DNA of 64,000 bases from Actinomycetota bacterium (GTDB taxonomy: Bacteria > Actinomycetota > Actinomycetes > Streptosporangiales > Streptosporangiaceae), in assembly GCA_019240215.1 (NCBI GenBank), contig JAFAYQ010000025.1, positions 1 to 64,000 on the forward strand. The letters are read 5' to 3'. Shown one piece after another: positions 50,096 through 57,588 of this stretch (positions are counted from its first letter, which is position 1; every line of letters starts with the position of its first letter). A program made the translations under genes and the position numbers. The notes beneath the pieces are model-generated. The model saw only the letters and a list, made by a program, of their open reading frames with translations, did not search any database and was not told where the DNA came from.

Positions 50096-51367
50096 ATGAC
50101 GACGACGGACGAGACGGCTGGCCGCCAGGTCGACGCCGAGACCTCGGCAGCCGTGCGAGCCGCCGCCCAGGCCGCCCACCGTGCGGCCGGGAGCCTGGCC
50201 AACGCCCCGGCGGAAGCGATCGCCCGCGCCCTGCGGGCCATGGCCGACCGGCTGGCCCAGGCCGGCGACGCGATCCGGGTGGCCAACGAGGCGGACATGC
50301 GGGCGGCCGGCGAGGCCGGGCTGACCGGGGCGCTCAAGGACCGGCTGCGGCTGGATGACACCCGGCTCAAGGGGATGGCGGACCAGCTGCTGGAGCTGGC
50401 CGAGATCCCCGACGAGCCGGCCAGCCGGGTGATCCGGGAGCTGCCGGGTGGCCTGGTCGCGCACGAGCGGCGGCGGCCGGTCGGGGTCCTCGGGGCCAAC
50501 TTCGAGGCCCGGCCGAACGTGGTCGCCGACATCGCCTCGCAGCTGATCAAGTCCAGGAACGCCGGGGTGCTGCGGACCGGCTCGGCCGCCCTGCGGTCGG
50601 CCATCGCGCTGGCCGACGAGGTGGTGGCGCCCGCCCTGGACGACGCCGACCTCGACCCGGGCGCCATTCAGCTGATCCGGGTGCCCGGCCAGGCCGCGGC
50701 CTACGCGCTGGTGGCCGAGCCGGAGCTGATCCCGCTGGTCATCCTGCGCGGCAGCGGGGCCAGCACCCGCGCGCTGGCGCTGGCCGGCGCCCAGCACGGG
50801 GTGCGGACGCTGGCCCACGCCGACGGCGGCGCCGTCATCTTCGTCGACGCGGCGGCTGATAACAGCAAGATGCTCCGGCTGATCGAGGGGAGCCTGGACC
50901 GGCTGGGCGTCTGCAACCGGCTCAACCTGCTGCTGATCGACGGCCAGCGCTGGGACGAGTTCCTCCCGCCGGTGACCGAGCTGCTGGCCCGGCTCGGCGT
51001 CACTCCGTCGCTGCCGCCGCACGACCATGAACTCGGGCACGAGTGGGCGCTCGACACCGGCCACGAGGCGGCCGTCACCATTGCCCCGGCCGACGGGGCG
51101 GCCGACGCCGCCGCCATCGCCAACGACGAGACCTCGGGCCTGGCGGCCGCCATCGTCACCGAGGATCGGGCCGCGGTCGACCGGTTCTTCGACGTGTACG
51201 CGGGCACCGGGGCGTTCTGGAACGCGACCCCCCGATTGCTGGACGGGTACAAGCTGCTGGCGGTGCCGGAGACCGGGATCAACATCGACAAGGTGCCGGG
51301 CCCGCGCGGGCCGGTGACGTTCCGGGACCTGTACCTGCGGCAGTTCGTGATCGTCCCGCACGAGTGA
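50096..51367 (+). CDS. proA: Glutamate-5-semialdehyde dehydrogenase-like protein (ProA family)
   Basis: 423 residues from ATG 50096 (ATAGGAG). ProA features are RRPVGVLGANFEARPNVVADI, the NADP-side LRTGSAALRSAIALADEV, LRGSGASTRALAL and catalytic Cys in LGVCNRLNLLL. It differs from textbook ProA at several places: the Cys loop is GVCNRLN rather than VCNALET, and the C-terminus (FWNATPRLLDGYKLL, ETGINIDKVPGPRG) replaces the usual NAST-R-DG / GIST-K block. It may be a housekeeping proline enzyme or a paralogue with a new aldehyde substrate. The first gene of a long operon; no proB nearby. Confidence 0.82.
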   Translation: MTTTDETAGRQVDAETSAAVRAAAQAAHRAAGSLANAPAEAIARALRAMADRLAQAGDAIRVANEADMRAAGEAGLTGALKDRLRLDDTRLKGMADQLLELAEIPDEPASRVIRELPGGLVAHERRRPVGVLGANFEARPNVVADIASQLIKSRNAGVLRTGSAALRSAIALADEVVAPALDDADLDPGAIQLIRVPGQAAAYALVAEPELIPLVILRGSGASTRALALAGAQHGVRTLAHADGGAVIFVDAAADNSKMLRLIEGSLDRLGVCNRLNLLLIDGQRWDEFLPPVTELLARLGVTPSLPPHDHELGHEWALDTGHEAAVTIAPADGAADAAAIANDETSGLAAAIVTEDRAAVDRFFDVYAGTGAFWNATPRLLDGYKLLAVPETGINIDKVPGPRGPVTFRDLYLRQFVIVPHE

Positions 51368-51388
51368 CCAGCCCGGCCGGAACCCACC

Positions 51389-52612
51389 GTGACCAGCCAG
51401 GCTGAGGCACTGCTGTCACCCGAAGGCACTGAGCTGCTGGCCCTGGTGGCGGCCGCTCGCGAGGCCGGCGAGCCCCCGCTCAAGACCGCCGCCCGCCTGC
51501 GCCGCGACCACCCGGCCGCCCTGGTCGCGGCGGCCACCGCCCAGGACGAGCTGCGGCAGGCGGGCCGGACCAAGTTCAGCCGGGCCGAACGGATGCTGTT
51601 CACCCGCCCCGGCCTGGAGCAGGCCTCGTCGGAGACCACCGCCCGGCACCGGGCGGCCCGGCTGGCGGCCGCCATCCCCGGCCGCCTGGCCGACCTCGGC
51701 TGTGGCATCGGCGGCGACCTGATCGCGCTGGCGGCCGGCCGGGAGGCGCTGGCGGTCGACCGGGACCGCGACCACCTGCTGATGGCCGCCCGCAACACGG
51801 CCGTCTACGACGCCGCCGCCGGGCTCAGCACCGAGCAGGCCGACGTCCGCGACGTAGCCCTGGCCGGCCTGGCCGCGGTGTTCGTCGACCCGGCCCGCCG
51901 CCTGGCCCGGAGCACCCCCCGCGACCCGGCCCGCCGCCCGGGCCGGGGCGCCCCCCCGGGCCAGCGGCTCCGCCCGGGCGACAGCGAACCGCCCCTGGAC
52001 TGGTGCTTCGCCCTGACCGGCCAGGTACCGGCCGTGGTCATCAAGGCCGCCCCCGGGCTGCCGGCCGGTACCGCCCCGGACGGCTGGGAGACCGAGTTCG
52101 TGGCCGACGGCCGTGACCTCAAGGAGGCCGTGCTGTGGTCGCCGGCCGTGGCCACGGCAACGTCCCGCGCCACGATCCTGCCCGCCGGCGACACGCTCAC
52201 GCCGGAACCCGGAGATCCGGTCCCGATCCGCGAGCCCGGCGCGTTCCTCTACGACCCGAGCCCCGCCGTTACCCGGGCCGGCCTGGTCGAGGACCTGGCC
52301 CGGCGACTCGGGGCCTGGAAGATCGACGACCAGATCGCCTTCCTGTCCACCGGCACCGCCGAGCACACGCCGTTCGCGCGGACGCTGCAGGTCCTCGACT
52401 CCGCTCCCTGGAACGAGAAGGACTTCGCCCGGCGGCTGCGGGCCCGCGGCATCGGCGCCGCCGACCTGCGGCGGCGCGGGCTGGCCGGCGACGTCGACCA
52501 GATCCGGCGGCGGCTCAAGCTGTCCGGCCCGCACCGGGCCACGGTGGTCCTCACCCGGGTGGCCGACAAACCCTGGGGCCTCATCTGCACCGACCCGGTT
52601 ACGGCATCCTAG
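51389..52612 (+). CDS. Class I SAM methyltransferase with THUMP-like C-terminal domain
   Basis: 407 residues, GTG start at 51389, 21 bp after the proA-like stop. Residues 1-~80 are helical (FSRAERMLFTRPGLEQASSE). The SAM motif I is LADLGCGIGGDLIALA and motif II AVDRDRDHLL; VFVDPARRLARS is the catalytic-side strand. The C-terminal part (WKIDDQIAFLSTGTAEHTPF; RGLAGDVDQIRRRLKL) is the THUMP-like domain of this actinobacterial family, suggesting an RNA substrate. A Pro/Arg/Gly linker near 175-195 is unusually long. Confidence 0.83.
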   Translation: MTSQAEALLSPEGTELLALVAAAREAGEPPLKTAARLRRDHPAALVAAATAQDELRQAGRTKFSRAERMLFTRPGLEQASSETTARHRAARLAAAIPGRLADLGCGIGGDLIALAAGREALAVDRDRDHLLMAARNTAVYDAAAGLSTEQADVRDVALAGLAAVFVDPARRLARSTPRDPARRPGRGAPPGQRLRPGDSEPPLDWCFALTGQVPAVVIKAAPGLPAGTAPDGWETEFVADGRDLKEAVLWSPAVATATSRATILPAGDTLTPEPGDPVPIREPGAFLYDPSPAVTRAGLVEDLARRLGAWKIDDQIAFLSTGTAEHTPFARTLQVLDSAPWNEKDFARRLRARGIGAADLRRRGLAGDVDQIRRRLKLSGPHRATVVLTRVADKPWGLICTDPVTAS

Positions 52613-52616
52613 GTAC

Positions 52617-53543
52617 GTGCACAAAACCTCAGGCCAGCGCGACCCGGCCGCCGCGTTCCCGCTGCCGCTCGAGCGCGACGACGCCGGCGAACGGCGCCAG
52701 GCCAACCGGGCGGTCGGGATCAGTGCGGCCGGCCTGGCCGTCACCGGCCTCGCTGAGCTGCTGATCGCGATCCTGACCGGCTCGGTCGGGCTGCTCGGGG
52801 ACGCGATCCACAACCTGTCCGACGTGTCCACCAGCGCGGTGGTGTTCCTCGGCTTCCGGCTGTCCCGGCGCGGGCCGACCGAGCGCTACTCCTACGGCCT
52901 GGAGCGGGCTGAGGACCTCGCCGGGATCGGCATCGCCCTGGTCATCTGGGTCAGCGCCGCCTTCGCGGGGGTCGAGAGCGTCCGCAAGCTGCTCGGCCAC
53001 GGGAGCACCGCCCACGTGGGCATCGGCATCGCCGGCGCGGTCCTCGGCATCGTCGGCAACCAGGTCGTGGCCCGCTACAAGCTGGTCGTCGGGCGCCGGA
53101 TCCGGTCGGCCACGCTGGTGGCCGACGCCCGCCACTCGTGGCTGGACGCGCTGTCCTCGGCCGGGGCGCTGGCCGGGCTGATCGCGGTCGCGGCCGGCCA
53201 GCACTGGGGTGACCCGGTCGCCGGGCTGGCGGTGACCCTGTTCATCGGCCACGTCGGCTGGGAGGTGACCACCGACGTGGTCGGGCGGCTGGCCGACGGG
53301 GTCGAGCCGGAGGTGATCACCGCGGCCGAGGCGGCGGCCGGCGACCTGCCCGGGGTGGTGCACGCGCACGCCCGCGCCCGCTGGACCGGCCGGGTGCTGC
53401 GGGTCGAGGTCGAGGCCTGGGTCGATCCCGGCCTGACCGCCCGCGAGGCCGACGCCCTCGGCCACCAGGCGGCGACCGCGATCGCGGCCGTGCGGCCGGA
53501 CGCGGGCTCGTTCACCTGGATCACCCGGGCGGCCCCCGAGTGA
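52617..53543 (+). CDS. Cation diffusion facilitator (CDF) transporter
   Basis: 308 residues from GTG 52617. Six helices. The metal site of helix 2 reads GLLGDAIHNLSDV (HxxxD type), and helix 5 DARHSWLDALSSAG has the second HxxxD. A cytosolic C-terminal ferredoxin-like domain follows (VEPEVITAAEAAAGDLPGVV; RVEVEAWVDPGL). It exports Zn, Fe or Mn by proton antiport. The HxxxD/HxxxD pair usually marks Zn or Fe(II)/Mn. The stop overlaps the next gene start by 4 bp. Confidence 0.9.
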   Translation: MHKTSGQRDPAAAFPLPLERDDAGERRQANRAVGISAAGLAVTGLAELLIAILTGSVGLLGDAIHNLSDVSTSAVVFLGFRLSRRGPTERYSYGLERAEDLAGIGIALVIWVSAAFAGVESVRKLLGHGSTAHVGIGIAGAVLGIVGNQVVARYKLVVGRRIRSATLVADARHSWLDALSSAGALAGLIAVAAGQHWGDPVAGLAVTLFIGHVGWEVTTDVVGRLADGVEPEVITAAEAAAGDLPGVVHAHARARWTGRVLRVEVEAWVDPGLTAREADALGHQAATAIAAVRPDAGSFTWITRAAPE

Positions 53544-54280
53544 CCGAGCAGGAGCCGTCCCGGGCGACCGGCGCCGTGGCCGCCGCCACCGGCTGGTCGC
53601 ACCGGCACCGGGACGTGTCCGGCGGCACCCTGCGCCCGACCGTCTTCGGCGCGGTCGACGGCCTGGTCACCAACGCCTCGCTGATCGCCGGGGTCGGCGG
53701 CGGCGGGGTGTCGGCCCACGCGGTGATCCTGACCGGGGCCGCCTCGCTGGTCGCGGGCGCGTTCTCGATGGGCTTCGGCGAGTACATCTCGGTCACCAAC
53801 CAGAACGAGCTGGTCCAGTCCGAGGTCTCGCTCGAACGCAAGATGCTGGCCCGGTTCCCGGTCGCCGAACAGGAGGAGCTGGCCGGCTACTTCCGTGAGT
53901 ACGGAGCCGACGCCGACACCGCCGCCCAGATGGCGGCGGCCGTGTCCAAGGACCCGGACACCGCGCTGCGGGTCCACACCCGCGAGGAGCTCGGCGTCGA
54001 CTCCCGCGACCTGCCGTCCCCGATCGTGGCCGGGGTGGCCTCGCTGTTCGCGTTCTCGCTGGGGGCGCTGGTGCCGCTGCTGCCCTACCTGCTGGGGGCG
54101 ACCGTGCTGTGGGTGAGCCTGCTGGTCACGGCGGTGGCGCTGACCGCCGGGGGGACGGCGGTGGGGCGGCTGACCGGCCGCCCGATGGTCCGCTCGGGCC
54201 TGCGCCAGCTGCTGTTCGGGGCGGTCGCGATCGGCATCACCTACGGCATCGGCAGCCTGATCGGCGGCCACGGTGGCTGA
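53540..54280 (+). CDS. VIT1/CCC1-family iron/manganese transporter
   Basis: 246 residues. VFGAVDGLVTNASLIAGVGG (helix 1) and GAFSMGFGEYISVTNQNELVQSE (helix 2 with GEYxSV motif) are family signatures. An acidic cytosolic loop with EQEELAGYFREYGAD may bind metal. Three further helices include LGALVPLLPYLLGA. It moves Fe2+ or Mn2+ out of the cytosol. GTG start at 53540. It overlaps the CDF gene before and the phosphatase gene after (8 bp), so all three are translationally coupled. Confidence 0.91.
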   Translation: MTEQEPSRATGAVAAATGWSHRHRDVSGGTLRPTVFGAVDGLVTNASLIAGVGGGGVSAHAVILTGAASLVAGAFSMGFGEYISVTNQNELVQSEVSLERKMLARFPVAEQEELAGYFREYGADADTAAQMAAAVSKDPDTALRVHTREELGVDSRDLPSPIVAGVASLFAFSLGALVPLLPYLLGATVLWVSLLVTAVALTAGGTAVGRLTGRPMVRSGLRQLLFGAVAIGITYGIGSLIGGHGG

Positions 54281-56135
54281 CGAACCGCGCGGCCTGACTG
54301 ACCCGGCCCGGCTGGGGGCACTCCAGCGGACCGGCCTATCCGCTTCGGCCGACCCGGGTATGGAGCGCTTCGCCCGGCTGGTCGCGGGCCAGCTGGGGGT
54401 GCCGGTCGCGCTGGTGTCGCTGGTGGAGCAGGACCGCCAGGTGTTCCCCGGTCAAGTGGGTCTGGGGGAGCCGTGGGCGACCCGGCGTCAGACCCCGCTG
54501 TCGCACTCACTGTGCCAGCACGTGGTGACCAGTGGCCGGCCGCTGGTCCTGTCCGATGCTCGCCTGGACGACCGGACCTGCGCCAGCCTGGCCATCGGCG
54601 ATCTCGGCGTGGTGGCTTACGCCGGAATGCCGCTCACCGATTCGGACGGCTACCCGCTCGGTTCCCTGTGCGCGATCGACACTCAGCCCCGGTCCTGGTC
54701 GGAACAGGAGCTGGCCGACCTGGCCGATCTGGCGGCCGCCTGCGGCGCCGAGCTCAGGCTGCGGATCGTCACCGAGCAGGCCCGGGTGGCCCTGGCCCGC
54801 TCGGAACTGATGTTGCGGGCGGCTGAAGATCTGGCCGACACCACCGGCCTCGACGACGTGCGGCGCCGGGTCCGGGATCTGGTCAGCGGTGATCTCAAGC
54901 CCTCCTACGTCGGGCTGGCCCTGCTGGACGGGGACCTGCTGCGCCGGGTGCCCGACCCGGACCACCTTCAACCGGTGGAGACCGAGGCCCCGGCCTTTTC
55001 CGTGCGCGACGCCTGGCCGAGTGCCCGGGCCGTGCGCGAGGGGCGGCTCGTCGCGGTGGCGAACCGCGCCGAACTGCTGGCGGGCTACGGGCCGGTAGCC
55101 GTGGCCACCTATGATCTGGCCGGCCTCCAGGCCGCGGTTTGTGTCCCGATGCCGGGCACCCGGCATGTGCTGGGCACGCTGATTCTGGGCTGGGACACCC
55201 CGCATGAGCTGGACGTGACCGAGCGGGCGGTGCTGACCGCGATCGCCGGCTACACCGCCCGGGCCGTCGAGCGGGCCACCTACCTGGACGAGCGGGTCAG
55301 CGTGGCCCAGTTGCTGCAGCAGGCCATGCTGACTGACCTGCCCGGACATCCCGGTCTGGAGCTGGCCGCGTTCTACCGGCCCGCCGCCATGGGGGAACTG
55401 GTCGGCGGTGACTGGTACGACGCCTACTTCCTGGAAACCGGGGACGCGGCCAGCGACGACCCGTCCCGGGCTCGGCTGGCCATCACGGTTGGCGACATCA
55501 CCGGCCATAACATGGACGCGGCGGCCGTCATGGGCCAGGTCCGCAGCATGCTGCGCCAGGCCGACGCTGATCTTCGAGGTCAGGGCCCTGCCGAGGCCCT
55601 GACGGCCGTGGAGCGGGCCTGCGGCATGCTTCCGCTGGACGCCACCGGCACGCTCGTCCACGCCCATCTGCGTCCGCTGCCCGGTACCGGCAGCTGGACC
55701 CTGACGTGGACCAACGCCGGCCATCCACCGCCGCTACTGACCGACCGCACCGGCCGGGCCGAGCGTCTCGACCAGCATCAGATCCTGCTGTGGCCGGGGA
55801 TCAAGGACTACGTTCGAGTGGATCAGCAGCGCATTCTGCGCCCGGGCAGCACGATCCTGCTGTACACCGACGGGCTGGTCGAGCGCCGCCGGCAGGGGAT
55901 CGACCCGGCCATCGACCGGGTCCGGGCGATGCTGGCCGCCTGGACCGCCTCGAATGCTTCCGCCTCCCCGCTCGATGAGCTGCTGGCCGAGATCGTCAGC
56001 CAGATCGCCGGGTCACCCTCCGACGATGACATCGCCCTGCTGGCCGTGCGCATTCCACCGGAGGCCCCAGCTAGGCTGGCCACGCCCGCGGGTCATCCCC
56101 GGCCGCGGGCCCCGGCCCCTGGAGATGCCGCCTGA
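54273..56135 (+). CDS. GAF-GAF-SpoIIE (PP2C-type) serine phosphatase
   Basis: 620 residues. GAF domain 1 is at ~25-170 (VALVSLVEQDRQVFPGQVG; PLTDSDGYPLGSLCAID), and GAF 2 at ~185-335. The SpoIIE/RsbU phosphatase spans ~345-600: GELVGGDWYDAY, VGDITGHNMDAAAVM and PSDDDIALLAV, with the Asp residues that hold two Mn2+ ions. Such proteins dephosphorylate anti-anti-sigma factors after a signal at the GAF domains. No kinase or STAS partner is nearby. It overlaps the VIT1 gene by 8 bp, an unusual link between a Mn-dependent phosphatase and metal exporters. Confidence 0.92.
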   Translation: MADEPRGLTDPARLGALQRTGLSASADPGMERFARLVAGQLGVPVALVSLVEQDRQVFPGQVGLGEPWATRRQTPLSHSLCQHVVTSGRPLVLSDARLDDRTCASLAIGDLGVVAYAGMPLTDSDGYPLGSLCAIDTQPRSWSEQELADLADLAAACGAELRLRIVTEQARVALARSELMLRAAEDLADTTGLDDVRRRVRDLVSGDLKPSYVGLALLDGDLLRRVPDPDHLQPVETEAPAFSVRDAWPSARAVREGRLVAVANRAELLAGYGPVAVATYDLAGLQAAVCVPMPGTRHVLGTLILGWDTPHELDVTERAVLTAIAGYTARAVERATYLDERVSVAQLLQQAMLTDLPGHPGLELAAFYRPAAMGELVGGDWYDAYFLETGDAASDDPSRARLAITVGDITGHNMDAAAVMGQVRSMLRQADADLRGQGPAEALTAVERACGMLPLDATGTLVHAHLRPLPGTGSWTLTWTNAGHPPPLLTDRTGRAERLDQHQILLWPGIKDYVRVDQQRILRPGSTILLYTDGLVERRRQGIDPAIDRVRAMLAAWTASNASASPLDELLAEIVSQIAGSPSDDDIALLAVRIPPEAPARLATPAGHPRPRAPAPGDAA

Positions 56136-56698
56136 TGTACGCTGCCCGCCCGGTCCTGGATCTGCTCGACCGCTTCCAGCCGCCGGACGAGGGCGAGGCG
56201 GCCGACGCGGCCCGGATCCGGGCGCTGGCCGAGCAGGCCGGCAACCCCTGGGACCGCACCGAACCGCTCCACATCACCGCGTCGGCCCTGATCGTGCACC
56301 CGCCCTCCCGCCGGGTACTGCTGCGCTGGCACCAGCGCCAGCAGGCCTGGCTCCAGGTCGGCGGGCACGGTGACCCGGGTGAGAGCGACCCGCTGGCGAT
56401 CGCGCTGCGCGAGGCCCGCGAGGAGAGCGCGCTGACCGACCTGCGCCGGTGGCCGGACGGGCCGGACGCCGAGCTGTGGCAGGTGGCCGTGGTGGACGTG
56501 CCCGCCAGCAGCAAGGAACCGGCCCATCAGCACGCCGACCTGCGCTTCCTGCTGGCCACCGACGACCCGGAGGCGGCCCGGCCGGAGACCCCCGGCAACC
56601 CGCTGCGCTGGCTGCCGCTGGCCGAGGCGATCGAGCTGACCGAGCCGAACCTGCGGGTGCTGCTGGCCCGGGTCGGGGAGCTTTTCGACCGGGCTTGA
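56135..56698 (+). CDS. Nudix hydrolase
   Basis: 187 residues. The Nudix box is GGHGDPGESDPLAIALREAR-EESAL, matching G-x5-E-x7-R-E-x-x-E-E (REAREE). Flanking VLLRWHQRQQAWLQVGGHG and RFLLATDDPEAARP belong to actinobacterial NUDIX enzymes of unknown substrate. The ATG shares one base with the phosphatase stop (TGATG). It is the last gene of the operon. Its stop lies in the first copy of a 23-bp tandem repeat that also carries the MerR promoter. Confidence 0.9.
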   Translation: MYAARPVLDLLDRFQPPDEGEAADAARIRALAEQAGNPWDRTEPLHITASALIVHPPSRRVLLRWHQRQQAWLQVGGHGDPGESDPLAIALREAREESALTDLRRWPDGPDAELWQVAVVDVPASSKEPAHQHADLRFLLATDDPEAARPETPGNPLRWLPLAEAIELTEPNLRVLLARVGELFDRA

Positions 56699-56729
56699 CC
56701 GTGCCCTTCGACCGGGCTTGACCTTGCCC
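56684..56729. repeat. 23-bp tandem repeat spanning the Nudix stop and the MerR -35 box
   Basis: Two adjacent 23-bp copies (56684-56706, 56707-56729) differ at one base. Both contain GACCGGGCTTGACC, so the TTGACC hexamer is duplicated. Confidence 0.85.
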
Positions 56730-56748
56730 CTGGGGAAGCCCCCACAGT
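56718..56748 (+). promoter_or_regulatory. MerR-type promoter with 19-bp spacer
   Basis: -35 TTGACC (56718-56723), spacer exactly 19 bp, -10 CACAGT (56743-56748). The spacer contains the dyad CTTGCCCCTGGGGAAG, as in promoters that MerR proteins untwist. The predicted start falls on or next to the ATG at 56755, so the message would be leaderless. Confidence 0.7.
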
Positions 56749-56754
56749 GGGCGC

Positions 56755-57588
56755 ATGGAACTGACGATCGGGGAGTTCGCCCGCCGGTCCCGGCTGTCAC
56801 CCAAGGCGCTGCGGCTGTACGACCGGCTCGGGCTGCTGCCTCCGGCCCGGGTCGACCCGGACTCCGGTTACCGCTGGTACGCCCTCAGCCAGCTGGAACC
56901 GGCCCGGCTGATCGCGGGCCTGCGCCAGCTCGGGCTGCCGCTGGCCGAGATCGGCCCGATCCTGGCCCTGGACCGCGCGGCGGCCGCCGACCGGCTCGGC
57001 CGCTACTGGGGCGAGGCCGAAGACGGACACTCCGGCCGCCGCGCGCTGGCCCTGCACCTGCTCGACCAACTGAACGGGAAAGAGCCGCCCATGTACGACG
57101 TCGGCGTCCGCGACCTGCCCGACCGGCAGGTCCTCAGCCTGCAGCGTCACCTGCACGAGAGCGAGATGCTGACGGTCGGTAAGGAGTTCATGCACCGCTT
57201 CTGGGACCATCCGGTACCCGCCCTGGACGGAGTGGCCGGGGCCCCGTTCATCATCTTTTACGGCCACGTCAGCGAGGACAGCGACGGACCGGTCGAGTTC
57301 TGCCGCCCGGTTCCGGCCGAGCACGCCACCGAGCTGGCCGCCCGCTATCCGGACCTGATCCTGCGCACCGATCCCGCCCACACCGAGGCGTTCGTCCACC
57401 TGGCCAGCCCGGAAGAGGCCGGTCAGGTGTGGCTGCCGGTACTGCAGGCCATGGAGACCTGGGCGAAGGAACACCACCGGCAGCCCGCCGGCCCCATCCG
57501 CCAGCTGCTGATCCGCCCGCGAACCTCACCCGGTTACGGGCCGGAATGCGATTTCGCCGCCCCCCTCGTCCCCGGTGAGTTCCACTGA
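56755..57588 (+). CDS. MerR-family regulator with effector-binding C-terminus
   Basis: 277 residues. The N-terminal winged helix is LTIGEFARRSRLSPKALRLYDRLGLLPP and R-DSGYRWYALSQLEPARLIAGLR (typical MerR), then a coiled-coil helix. Residues ~120-277 form a GyrI-like ligand domain (VGVRDLPDRQVLSLQRHLHE). This suggests an organic ligand, as in BmrR/TipA, not a metal. It is probably autoregulated through the 19-bp-spacer promoter. Its last 63 bp overlap the end of the convergent histidine kinase gene. The target gene beyond itself is not clear. Confidence 0.9.
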   Translation: MELTIGEFARRSRLSPKALRLYDRLGLLPPARVDPDSGYRWYALSQLEPARLIAGLRQLGLPLAEIGPILALDRAAAADRLGRYWGEAEDGHSGRRALALHLLDQLNGKEPPMYDVGVRDLPDRQVLSLQRHLHESEMLTVGKEFMHRFWDHPVPALDGVAGAPFIIFYGHVSEDSDGPVEFCRPVPAEHATELAARYPDLILRTDPAHTEAFVHLASPEEAGQVWLPVLQAMETWAKEHHRQPAGPIRQLLIRPRTSPGYGPECDFAAPLVPGEFH

